Source: Bacteroidales bacterium UBA1077 (lineage in GTDB: Bacteria; Bacteroidota; Bacteroidia; Bacteroidales; UBA932). From it: a DNA stretch of 5,380 bases. Positions 1 to 5,380 of this stretch are shown piece by piece. The DNA is taken from NCBI GenBank assembly GCA_002314195.1, contig DCCQ01000046.1:9040-14419 (forward strand). The letters are read 5' to 3'. A program made the position numbers and the translations under genes. The notes below the pieces were generated by a model that searched no databases, was not told the DNA's origin, and saw only the letters and a list, made by a program, of their open reading frames with translations. Numbering within the stretch: the first letter of the stretch is position 1; every line of letters starts with the position of its first letter.

Positions 1-33
1 AAATAAATCAAAACAGCTTCTAAATTGTTGGAA

Positions 34-564
34 ATGAACAAGGAAAGACAATGGACATCCCGACAGATCAGAGAATTTTTTGCGGCTGGGATTGATGAGG
101 CTCTTGAAATCATCACTTATGAGTTTCGTGGTCAGAAAGACGTTGACGGCAATCCTGCCATATTGCATCCTCCCGCAGTCGGTATGGATGGAATGAATGC
201 CAATGAGAAGTCTGTCGGATTCCTGCACGATTTGATCGAAGACTGTGACTGGAGCGTTGAAGACCTCCGGGCTGAGGGTTTTCTGGATGAGGTGGTCGAA
301 GCCGTGGATATTTTAACCCATCGAAAAGAGGATGAGTCTTATGATGAGTACGTCAATAAAATAGTCGCCTCTGGCAATCGTCTGGCAATAAATGTTAAAC
401 TAAATGATCTCCATCACAATCTGCAACGGGGCAAGGCATCCTATGACGCGGCCGTTGTCTCCAATGACGCGGCCAAACTAAAAGAAATTGAACGCATAAA
501 CACCAAGCATGCAAAGGCCTTGGATGTTATAATCAAGGCTGGTTATATTCCGTCAGTTTCTTAG
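34..564 (+). CDS. HD-domain protein related to (p)ppGpp 3'-pyrophosphohydrolases (small alarmone hydrolase type)
   Basis: A 176-residue soluble protein made almost entirely of an HD hydrolase domain like that of RelA/SpoT and MESH1. Visible motifs are HP at 45-46, HD at 65-66 followed by ED at 69-70 (LHDLIED), and KLNDLHHNL at 122-130, where D125 matches the last metal ligand. No synthetase, TGS or ACT domain is present, so if active it would only hydrolyse. The usual first metal ligand, the His of an AHxGQ-like motif, aligns with F31 in the run EFRGQ, so activity on (p)ppGpp is uncertain; another nucleotide may be the substrate, or the protein may be inactive. I chose the ATG at 34; the TTG codons at 25 and 28 are in frame but less likely. 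An in-frame TAA at 4-6 closes the frame upstream. No clear Shine-Dalgarno sequence is seen. Its 3' end overlaps the convergent DUF1643 gene by 32 bp. The family call is firm; the substrate is inferred. Confidence 0.85.
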   Translation: MNKERQWTSRQIREFFAAGIDEALEIITYEFRGQKDVDGNPAILHPPAVGMDGMNANEKSVGFLHDLIEDCDWSVEDLRAEGFLDEVVEAVDILTHRKEDESYDEYVNKIVASGNRLAINVKLNDLHHNLQRGKASYDAAVVSNDAAKLKEIERINTKHAKALDVIIKAGYIPSVS

Positions 565-1117
565 CTTTCGTACGCGCAAGTGGATGAATCGGATAGCCTT
601 TTTTGCTTAGCCCCAGGCACCAATATTTGCATGGTGGCGCAGGTAATGCTTCTTTTATAGCACTGATAACTTCGGGAAAGAATTCTTTGCAATATTCAAT
701 CGAATTGCCAAAACAGAACAGGACATTATGGATACGACCATGGCGCTTTTGTATAAGGGATTTGATTTCCTCGATATTATCCTTAGGAAGAGGTCTGCCA
801 TCTATATTCTTTAACCGAGATGGATTTTTTTCGATTACAGGTGTCAGATTAACGAACAGTACGCTATCATATTCCGTATTACCTTCCTTATTGCCAATGA
901 CCAGCTTGCATACGCTGCGGACAGTCCGGCCAAAGGATCGCTCTTCCGGGTCTGTTTTACCTCCAGGATTAACTCCTACGACCAAAATGGTGTTTTTGGG
1001 CGTTTCTGTCCAGGATAACTCAAGAGAATAACGGTATTTGTCCTTCTTCCAATCGTTGGCAAGACAGAAAAGTGTTTTGCCATCTTTTTTTTCACATTCA
1101 AATGGGATTGCTTTCAT
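533..1117 (-). CDS. DUF1643-family protein
   Basis: A 194-residue protein without signal peptide or membrane segments, of unknown function. Family hallmarks are VGVNPGGKTDP at 47-57, a hydrophobic strand ending in N90 (SVLFVN), a second strand ending in a glycine turn (VLFCFGNS, 132-139), and the C-terminal LGLSKKGYPIHPL at 168-180, matching the LGxTKxGxPxHPL ending of DUF1643 proteins. The order GxNPG, then VN, then a late HP resembles the motif order of the uracil-DNA glycosylase superfamily; that link is my inference. The longer reading frame begins at a TTG at 1174, but this lies inside a promoter-like -7 box, so I chose the ATG at 1117, which leaves a leader of about 50 nt. It is transcribed away from nqrA and runs into the 3' end of the HD-domain gene. 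The coding sequence is AT-rich compared with nqr, which suggests a different history. Confidence 0.78.
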   Translation of the reverse strand: MKAIPFECEKKDGKTLFCLANDWKKDKYRYSLELSWTETPKNTILVVGVNPGGKTDPEERSFGRTVRSVCKLVIGNKEGNTEYDSVLFVNLTPVIEKNPSRLKNIDGRPLPKDNIEEIKSLIQKRHGRIHNVLFCFGNSIEYCKEFFPEVISAIKEALPAPPCKYWCLGLSKKGYPIHPLARTKAKKLTEYNQP

Positions 1118-1171
1118 CGGTACTTTAGCCTTGGTTCTACTATGCGAATATAGAAAATAATATCGAATAAA

Positions 1172-1202
1172 CAAATATGATAATTTAAACCTGCAACTGC
1201 AA
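1172..1202 (-). promoter_or_regulatory. Predicted Bacteroidota-type promoter for the DUF1643 gene
   Basis: On the minus strand CATATTTG (1179 down to 1172) matches 7 of 8 positions of the Bacteroidota -7 element TAnnTTTG (six defined positions, with one mismatch at the first T). A TTG at 1202-1200 serves as -33 element with a 20-nt spacer, within the usual 19-21. The expected start of transcription near 1166 gives a leader of about 50 nt to the ATG at 1117. Predicted by eye only. Confidence 0.5.
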
Positions 1203-1246
1203 GATGTTTTTCGGATTTGCGTGGATAATTGTTATATTTGCAGGTT
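1188..1246. repeat. 9-bp inverted repeat in the divergent promoter region
   Basis: AACCTGCAA at 1188-1196 is the exact reverse complement of TTGCAGGTT at 1238-1246, with 41 bp between the arms. The left arm lies in the spacer of the minus-strand promoter; the right arm covers the end of the nqrA -7 box and the likely transcription start. The layout would suit an operator shared by both genes, but a 9-bp match at this distance can be chance, and TTTGCA is common just after Bacteroidota -7 boxes. Confidence 0.35.
1210..1240 (+). promoter_or_regulatory. Predicted promoter of the nqr operon
   Basis: TATATTTG at 1233-1240 is a perfect match to the Bacteroidota -7 consensus TAnnTTTG. TTCG at 1210-1213 is a 3-of-4 match to the -33 TTTG with a 19-nt spacer. 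Transcription would start near 1246 and leave a leader of about 40 nt before the nqrA ATG at 1285. This also shows that the in-frame ATG at 1204 is upstream of the transcript and is not the start of nqrA. Confidence 0.65.
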
Positions 1247-1284
1247 GTAAAAAATATGGTTGTATTACAATCAACACTTATTAT

Positions 1285-2628
1285 ATGTCAAACATCATCG
1301 ATTTGAAAAAGGGTCTGAACATTCCGATCAGCGGAGCGGCGGCCCTAGAAACAAAGAAGACGATCATGCCTGACACTGTCGCCATCAAACCGACGGATTT
1401 CAAAGGGTTCTCCCCGAGACTCCTCGTGAAGGAAGGTGACAAGGTTCTGGCAGGATCCCCTGTTTTGGCAGACAAGCAGCACCAGGACATCCTTCTGACC
1501 TCTCCGATAAGCGGAACGGTCGCCGGTATTGTCAGGGGAGAGAAGAGAAAACTTCTTGCAGTACTCGTGAAGGCTGACGGAACCAATGAGGCCGTCGATT
1601 TCGGAGCCAAGAATCCTTCCGGTCTGAAGGCCGAGGAGGTGAAGGAAGTCCTTCTCAAGAGCGGTCTGTGGCCATTCATCATTCAGAGGCCTTACGGAAT
1701 CATCGCCGATCCGGCTTTGACACCTAAGGCTATTTTCGTGTCCGCATTCTATACGGCTCCTCTCGCGGCTGACGCCGAGTTTGCCTTCAAGGATGAAGTG
1801 GCAGCCATTCAGGCCGGTGTCACGGCGGTGTCCAAACTCGCCAAGGTGCATGTCTGCGTGAACAGTGAGGCTTCCGCCTTTGCCAAGCTCACCGACGCAA
1901 CCGTTCACACGATCAATGGCAAGAAACATCCTGCCGGCAATGTGGGCGTGCAGATCAGCCACATCTCTCCTATAAAGAAAGGTGAGACTGTCTGGACTCT
2001 TTCTCTGCTCGCGCTTGCGGCCATCGGAAAACTGCTCAAGACAGGCAAGCTGGATCTTACCCGCAAGGTGGCTGTGACCGGTCCTGTCGCAAAGAACGCC
2101 TCATACGTTGTCACCCTCCCTGGAATGCCGATCAAGGCTCTGGCTGGTTACTACGACAACAGCGTGGAGACCCGTTTCATCAGCGGCGATGTTCTCTCCG
2201 GTGAAAATGTCGGCGAGGACGGTTATCTCGGATCCTTCGACAATCAGGTGACCTTCATTAAGGAAGGCCGCGAAAGGGAAGTGCTTGGATGGGCGAAACC
2301 TTTCAGGTTCAACCAATTCAGCTCTTCGATGACTTACTTCTCATGGCTTCTGCCTAAGAAGAAGTACAACATGGACACCAATACCCATGGTGGGGTCCGC
2401 GCGTTCGTGGTTTCGGATGTATATTCAAAGGTTCTCCCTATGGATCTTTTTCCTGTCTATCTGATCAAGGCCTGCCTTGCCGGGGACATCGAGAAAATGG
2501 AGCAGTTCGGTATCTATGAGGTTCTTCCTGAGGACTTCGCCCTTTGCGAGTTCGTGGATCCTTCAAAGAACGACATCCAGGCTATCATCAGCAAGGGAAT
2601 CGACCTCATGATAAAGGAAATGGCTTAA
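1285..2628 (+). CDS. nqrA: Na+-translocating NADH:quinone oxidoreductase subunit A
   Basis: A 447-residue peripheral subunit without membrane segments. It sits on the cytoplasmic side of the Na+-NQR complex, contacts NqrB and has been linked to quinone binding in the family. Visible blocks are the start LKKGLNIPISG (7-17), the lipoyl-like hybrid barrel region with KPTDFKG (35-41), VKEGDKV (48-54) and SPISGTV (73-79), then RPYG (135-138), HPAGNVGVQISHI (215-227), RFISGDVLSGENV (297-309), and the conserved C-terminal LPMDLFPVYLIKACLAGD (384-401) with EDFALCEFVDPSK (416-428). The length fits the family, near 450. An ATG at 1204 is in frame, but it would add 27 residues and lies upstream of the predicted transcription start, whereas MSNIIDLKKGL is the family's normal N-terminus. 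First gene of the operon; 12 bp separate it from nqrB. No Shine-Dalgarno sequence precedes it, which is normal in Bacteroidota. Confidence 0.97.
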   Translation: MSNIIDLKKGLNIPISGAAALETKKTIMPDTVAIKPTDFKGFSPRLLVKEGDKVLAGSPVLADKQHQDILLTSPISGTVAGIVRGEKRKLLAVLVKADGTNEAVDFGAKNPSGLKAEEVKEVLLKSGLWPFIIQRPYGIIADPALTPKAIFVSAFYTAPLAADAEFAFKDEVAAIQAGVTAVSKLAKVHVCVNSEASAFAKLTDATVHTINGKKHPAGNVGVQISHISPIKKGETVWTLSLLALAAIGKLLKTGKLDLTRKVAVTGPVAKNASYVVTLPGMPIKALAGYYDNSVETRFISGDVLSGENVGEDGYLGSFDNQVTFIKEGREREVLGWAKPFRFNQFSSSMTYFSWLLPKKKYNMDTNTHGGVRAFVVSDVYSKVLPMDLFPVYLIKACLAGDIEKMEQFGIYEVLPEDFALCEFVDPSKNDIQAIISKGIDLMIKEMA

Positions 2629-2640
2629 AGGATTATCGCT

Positions 2641-3783
2641 ATGGAAGAAAACACAGTAAAACCAGGCCTTTTTGAAAAAGGCGGTAAGTTGGGGTGGCTG
2701 CATTCTACATGGGATGCCTTTGACACCTTCCTTCGTGTTCCTGCTACCGTGACAGCAAAAGGCGCTCACGTCAGGGACGCTGTCGACATCAAGAGAATCA
2801 TGATCATCGTTGTGCTGGCCGTTGTTCCGGCCGCCCTTTTCGGCATGTGGAACGTCGGCTATCAGCACAATCTCGCAGTAGGAGACCTTCCGGGATTCTG
2901 GAACCAGTTCTTCTGGGGATTCCTCAAAGTTCTCCCCCTCTACCTCGTTTCCTACATCGTAGGTCTCGGCATCGAGTTCGCCTCTGCCCAGATCAAGGGT
3001 GAGGAGGTCAACGAGGGTTACCTCGTCTCAGGTATGCTCATCCCGCTGATCGTCCCTGTGGACGTTCCTCTCTGGATGCTCGCCATCGCTGTAGCCTTCG
3101 CTGTCATATTCGGTAAGGAAGTGTTCGGTGGCACAGGAATGAACTTCCTGAACCCGGCTCTCCTTTGCCGTGCGTTCCTGTTCTTCTCTTATCCAAGCGC
3201 GATGTCTGGATCTGAGGTTTGGGTTGCTCCACGCTGCGGTGCTGACGCCATCTCTGGTGCCACACCTCTTTCTTATCTGACTGAGGGTCAGGGCGCTCTT
3301 GAGGCAATCAACAATGCGGGATTCAGTTTTTGGGACATGTTCGCCGGAACTATTCCGGGTTCTGTAGGTGAGACTTCAGTGATCGCCATCCTTATCGGTG
3401 CCGTCATCCTCATCTGGACCGGTGTCGCAAGCTGGAAGGTCATGGTATCATCTGTTGCCGGTGTTCTGCTTGTAGGTTGGCTCGGCAATGTCTGCGGAGC
3501 CACTGACGTTCCTGCCTACTATCAGCTCGTCATGGGTGGTTTCGCCTTCGGTACAGTCTTCATGGCCACCGATCCTGTCACCTCAGCCCAGACCGAGACC
3601 GGAAAGTGGATCTACGGATTCCTCATCGGGGCTCTCTGCGTGGTTGTCAGACTGTTCAACCCAGGCTACGCCGAGGGCATGATGCTGGCCATCCTTCTCA
3701 TGAACACATTCGCTCCTCTGATTGACCACTATGTCACATCAGCTGCCACAAGCAGAAGAGCAAAAAAAGTTACAATCGCTTAA
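2641..3783 (+). CDS. nqrB: Na+-translocating NADH:quinone oxidoreductase subunit B
   Basis: A 380-residue integral membrane subunit, the core of the sodium pump, which carries covalent FMN and riboflavin and passes electrons to quinone. The N-terminal family block GAHVRDAVDIKRIM (41-54) leads into the first of many hydrophobic segments (about 53-69, 94-113, 127-157, 244-262, 267-282 and several to about 361). Strong family motifs are GKEVFGGTGMNFLNPALLCR (158-177) and the C-terminal FMATDPVTSAQTETGKWIYG (307-326) with NPGYAEGMMLA (340-350). The FMN attachment motif is DAISGAT (202-208), so T208 should be joined to FMN through a phosphoester bond by an ApbE-type flavin transferase not encoded here. 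NqrB is related to RnfD, but the neighbouring nqrA and the N-terminal region show this is NQR. AAAGGA at 2627-2632, 8 nt before the ATG, is a weak Shine-Dalgarno-like sequence. Confidence 0.97.
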   Translation: MEENTVKPGLFEKGGKLGWLHSTWDAFDTFLRVPATVTAKGAHVRDAVDIKRIMIIVVLAVVPAALFGMWNVGYQHNLAVGDLPGFWNQFFWGFLKVLPLYLVSYIVGLGIEFASAQIKGEEVNEGYLVSGMLIPLIVPVDVPLWMLAIAVAFAVIFGKEVFGGTGMNFLNPALLCRAFLFFSYPSAMSGSEVWVAPRCGADAISGATPLSYLTEGQGALEAINNAGFSFWDMFAGTIPGSVGETSVIAILIGAVILIWTGVASWKVMVSSVAGVLLVGWLGNVCGATDVPAYYQLVMGGFAFGTVFMATDPVTSAQTETGKWIYGFLIGALCVVVRLFNPGYAEGMMLAILLMNTFAPLIDHYVTSAATSRRAKKVTIA

Positions 3784-3795
3784 TTTTCAAGGAAT

Positions 3796-4683
3796 ATGAA
3801 TACTAACGGTAACGCATACACAGTAATCTACACGACGATTGTCGTGGCCCTTGTAGCAGCGATTCTCGCTTTCGTGTCAATGGCTCTCAAGCCAAAGCAG
3901 GACGCGAATGTCAAAGCTGAGACCATCAGCCAGATGCTGACAGCGGCGCAGTTCTACACAAAGGACGAATGCAGCGCGATGGGTAATGACAAGGTTCTGG
4001 AAGCATATTCACAGAACATCAAGGAAGCTTTCACCATCGATCTCGATGGCAAGAAGGTCCGTGACCTCAGCACCGATGTCAAGAACATCGAGCTTCAGGA
4101 CGGCCTCAAGGCTCAGAACAAGAACATCAAGAACGGCAAGAGCGCTGACCTTCCTGTCTATGTTTTCAACAAGGACGGCAAGGCTGTGACAGTCGTTCCT
4201 GCCTATGGTGCTGGTCTTTGGGGACCGATCTGGGGCTACATCGCCCTCGATGAGGACCTTCAGACTATCGTCGGAGCTTATTTCGACCATGAGAGCGAGA
4301 CCCCTGGTCTCGGTGCCAAGATCAAGGACGATCCTTCATTCAGGGCCGAGTTCATCGGCAAGAAGGTCAACCTTTCAGGAGATCCGGTGTTCAGTGTCGT
4401 AAAGGCAGGCACTGATGCTGATCCAGAGAGTTCGGTTGACGCCATCACCGGCGCGACAATGACCAGCAAGGGACTTGGCGAGGCCATCGCCTTCTGGCTC
4501 AAGGCTTATGTTCCGTTCCTGTCTTCCGCCGCTCCGGCGCATGAGTGCTGCGGTGGCAAAGGAGGGGAGTGTGACGGCTCAAAGCCATGCTGCAAAGGCG
4601 AAGCTGCCGGAAGCTGCAAGGAGTCTGCCGAGAAAGAGTCCTGTGCAGAAGGACATTGCTCTAAAACCGCTGTAACAGAATAA
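3796..4683 (+). CDS. nqrC: Na+-translocating NADH:quinone oxidoreductase subunit C with a cysteine-rich C-terminal tail
   Basis: A 295-residue subunit anchored by one N-terminal membrane helix (about 9-31); the rest forms a soluble FMN-binding domain on the outer (periplasmic) side. Family motifs are GAGLWGPIWGYIALD (138-152), HESETPGLGAKI (165-176) and the flavinylation motif DAITGATMTS (215-224), where T221 should carry covalent FMN. The ordinary domain ends near residue 242 (FWLKAYVPFL). After that comes a tail of about 50 residues with eight cysteines (251, 252, 259, 265, 266, 274, 283, 288), rich in Gly, Lys, Glu and Ser, arranged as CC-x6-C, CC-x7-C and C-x4-C. This tail makes the protein longer than typical NqrC (about 230-260). 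It is in frame, runs straight to the TAA and has no sign of a frameshift. A periplasmic metal- or thiol-related role is possible but unproven. Gaps are 12 bp to nqrB and 17 bp to nqrD. Confidence 0.96.
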   Translation: MNTNGNAYTVIYTTIVVALVAAILAFVSMALKPKQDANVKAETISQMLTAAQFYTKDECSAMGNDKVLEAYSQNIKEAFTIDLDGKKVRDLSTDVKNIELQDGLKAQNKNIKNGKSADLPVYVFNKDGKAVTVVPAYGAGLWGPIWGYIALDEDLQTIVGAYFDHESETPGLGAKIKDDPSFRAEFIGKKVNLSGDPVFSVVKAGTDADPESSVDAITGATMTSKGLGEAIAFWLKAYVPFLSSAAPAHECCGGKGGECDGSKPCCKGEAAGSCKESAEKESCAEGHCSKTAVTE

Positions 4684-4686
4684 TCT

Positions 4687-4693
4687 AAGGAGG
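4687..4693 (+). promoter_or_regulatory. Strong Shine-Dalgarno sequence before nqrD
   Basis: AAGGAGG lies 7 nt before the nqrD ATG, the full anti-Shine-Dalgarno complement at ideal spacing. nqrA and nqrE have no such sequence, nqrB has only AAAGGA, and nqrC has AAGGA too close to its ATG (2 nt). Members of this phylum rarely rely on Shine-Dalgarno pairing, so this site stands out and fixes the nqrD start. Confidence 0.7.
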
Positions 4694-4700
4694 AAGTAAT

Positions 4701-5321
4701 ATGAACAAAGAACTCAAAGAAACGATTCTTAACCCGATTTTCAAGGGCAATCCTATCACTGTCCTTGTGTTGGGTATCTGCTCCTCCCTCGCTGTAACAG
4801 TCGAGCTGAAAGGAGCGCTTGTCATGGCCCTTTCTGTCACCATAGTCACAGGACTTTCCAGTCTTGTTCTCTCTATGATGAGGAACACGATTCCCAACCG
4901 TGTGCGAATCATCGTTCAGTTGGTTGTCGTGGCACTTATGGTAATCCTCGTTGACCAGGTACTCAAGGCTTATGCCTACGGCATAGAGAAACAGCTGTCG
5001 GTTTACATCGGCCTTATCATCACCAACTGCATCGTGATGGGACGTATCGAGGCGTTTGCCCTTGGCAACAAACCGATTCCTTCCCTTCTTGACGGTCTCG
5101 CCAACGGTGTGGGCTACGGACTTATCCTCATCGTTGTGGCTTTCTTCCGCGAACTTTTCGGCTCCGGCACACTGTTCGGACTGAGAATAATTCCGGAAAG
5201 CTTCTATGCAGCCGGCTATGTCAACAACGGTCTGGTGATTCTCCCTCCTATGGCGCTGATTCTTATCGGCTGCATCATCTGGATTCAGAGAAGCATCCAG
5301 AAGGACCTTCAGGAAAAATAA
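4701..5321 (+). CDS. nqrD: Na+-translocating NADH:quinone oxidoreductase subunit D
   Basis: A 206-residue very hydrophobic inner-membrane protein, with roughly six membrane segments as expected for NqrD/RnfE. NqrD and NqrE pack as an inverted pair and hold a [2Fe-2S] cluster inside the membrane between NqrF and NqrC. The NqrD ligands are visible as C27 (LGICSSLAVT, 24-33) and C110 (IITNCIVMGR, 106-115), 83 residues apart, the same distance as the pair in Vibrio NqrD (29 and 112). Other family motifs are NPIFKGNP near the start, GRIEAFALGNKP (114-125), SLLDGLANGVGYG (127-139) and FRELFGSGTL (148-157). The start is supported by the Shine-Dalgarno sequence 7 nt upstream. nqrE follows after 21 bp. 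Context in an nqrABC operon separates it from the RNF homologue. Confidence 0.96.
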   Translation: MNKELKETILNPIFKGNPITVLVLGICSSLAVTVELKGALVMALSVTIVTGLSSLVLSMMRNTIPNRVRIIVQLVVVALMVILVDQVLKAYAYGIEKQLSVYIGLIITNCIVMGRIEAFALGNKPIPSLLDGLANGVGYGLILIVVAFFRELFGSGTLFGLRIIPESFYAAGYVNNGLVILPPMALILIGCIIWIQRSIQKDLQEK

Positions 5322-5342
5322 CGACAAAGACAAGTACTGATT

Positions 5343-5380
5343 ATGGAATATTTAAGCTTATTCGTAAAGTCAATATTCGT
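5343..5380 (+). CDS. nqrE: Na+-translocating NADH:quinone oxidoreductase subunit E (5' end only)
   Basis: Only the first 12 codons and two bases of the next are in the window, because the window ends here. They read MEYLSLFVKSIF, which closely matches the conserved NqrE start (MEHYISLLVKSIF in Vibrio). The position 21 bp after nqrD is where nqrE belongs in every standard nqrABCDEF operon. The full protein should be a roughly 200-residue membrane subunit that gives the other two cysteine ligands of the cluster shared with NqrD; those residues are outside the window. No Shine-Dalgarno sequence is seen before the ATG. Confidence 0.9.
   Translation, partial: MEYLSLFVKSIF

Noticed and set aside
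1..33. Possible promoter before the HD-domain gene
   Set aside because: Only 33 bases are available; TAAATTG at 21-27 is a partial match to a -7 box but lies too close to the ATG.
443..474. 11-bp direct repeat ATGACGCGGCC at 443-453 and 464-474, in frame in the HD-domain gene
   Set aside because: Only two copies offset by 7 codons, encoding a repeated DAA in a helical part; it may be a small duplication or chance and says little.
603..1031. A 142-codon plus-strand open frame opposite the DUF1643 gene
   Set aside because: The minus strand shows the DUF1643 hallmarks over the same span; the plus frame shows none.
1204..1284. In-frame N-terminal extension of nqrA from the ATG at 1204
   Set aside because: It would put the nqrA promoter inside the coding sequence and add 27 residues that precede the normal family N-terminus.
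1345..1962. A 205-codon minus-strand open frame inside nqrA
   Set aside because: It has no recognisable motif, and the plus-strand frame carries conserved NqrA blocks throughout.
2629..2640. A promoter or terminator between nqrA and nqrB
   Set aside because: The 12-bp gap is too short and holds no hairpin or -7 box; co-transcription is the simpler reading.
4506..5333. A 275-codon open frame on the minus strand, antisense to nqrD and the end of nqrC
   Set aside because: It lies opposite genes with unmistakable NqrC and NqrD motifs; its translation is rich in His, Asp and Asn with no domain pattern, typical of a frame mirrored from a hydrophobic membrane-protein gene.

Overview
The window reads as a chromosomal piece of a Bacteroidales-type bacterium (phylum Bacteroidota). 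The main reasons are the nqr gene order and protein sequences, a perfect Bacteroidota -7 promoter box (TAnnTTTG) in front of nqrA, and the lack of Shine-Dalgarno sequences at most starts. The genus cannot be fixed from this sequence alone.

Positions 1-1117 hold two small accessory genes in convergent orientation. A plus-strand HD-domain protein of the (p)ppGpp hydrolase type (34-564) overlaps tail to tail by 32 bp with a minus-strand DUF1643-family protein (533-1117). By eye this part is more AT-rich than the rest of the window: one 60-base line in it is about 35% GC, against about 60% for a line inside nqrB. That fits a separate, possibly acquired, segment placed upstream of a core operon.

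Positions 1118-1284 form a divergent intergenic region. It has a credible promoter in each direction and a 9-bp inverted repeat whose arms touch both.

Positions 1285-5380 hold nqrA, nqrB, nqrC, nqrD and the first 12 codons of nqrE, all on the plus strand with gaps of 12 to 21 bp, clearly one operon. It encodes the sodium-pumping NADH:quinone oxidoreductase. Electrons from NADH enter at NqrF, which should lie further downstream. They pass through the intramembrane iron-sulfur cluster held by NqrD and NqrE, then the FMN groups on NqrC and NqrB, and reach quinone while Na+ is exported. The key cofactor residues are visible: the FMN-linking threonines of NqrB (SGAT, T208) and NqrC (TGAT, T221), and the two iron-ligand cysteines of NqrD (C27, C110).

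The operon is mostly conventional. The oddities worth following are a tail with eight cysteines at the C-terminus of NqrC, a full Shine-Dalgarno sequence ahead of nqrD, and, upstream, an HD hydrolase that appears to have Phe in place of its first metal-binding His. I see no wholly new multi-gene system here.
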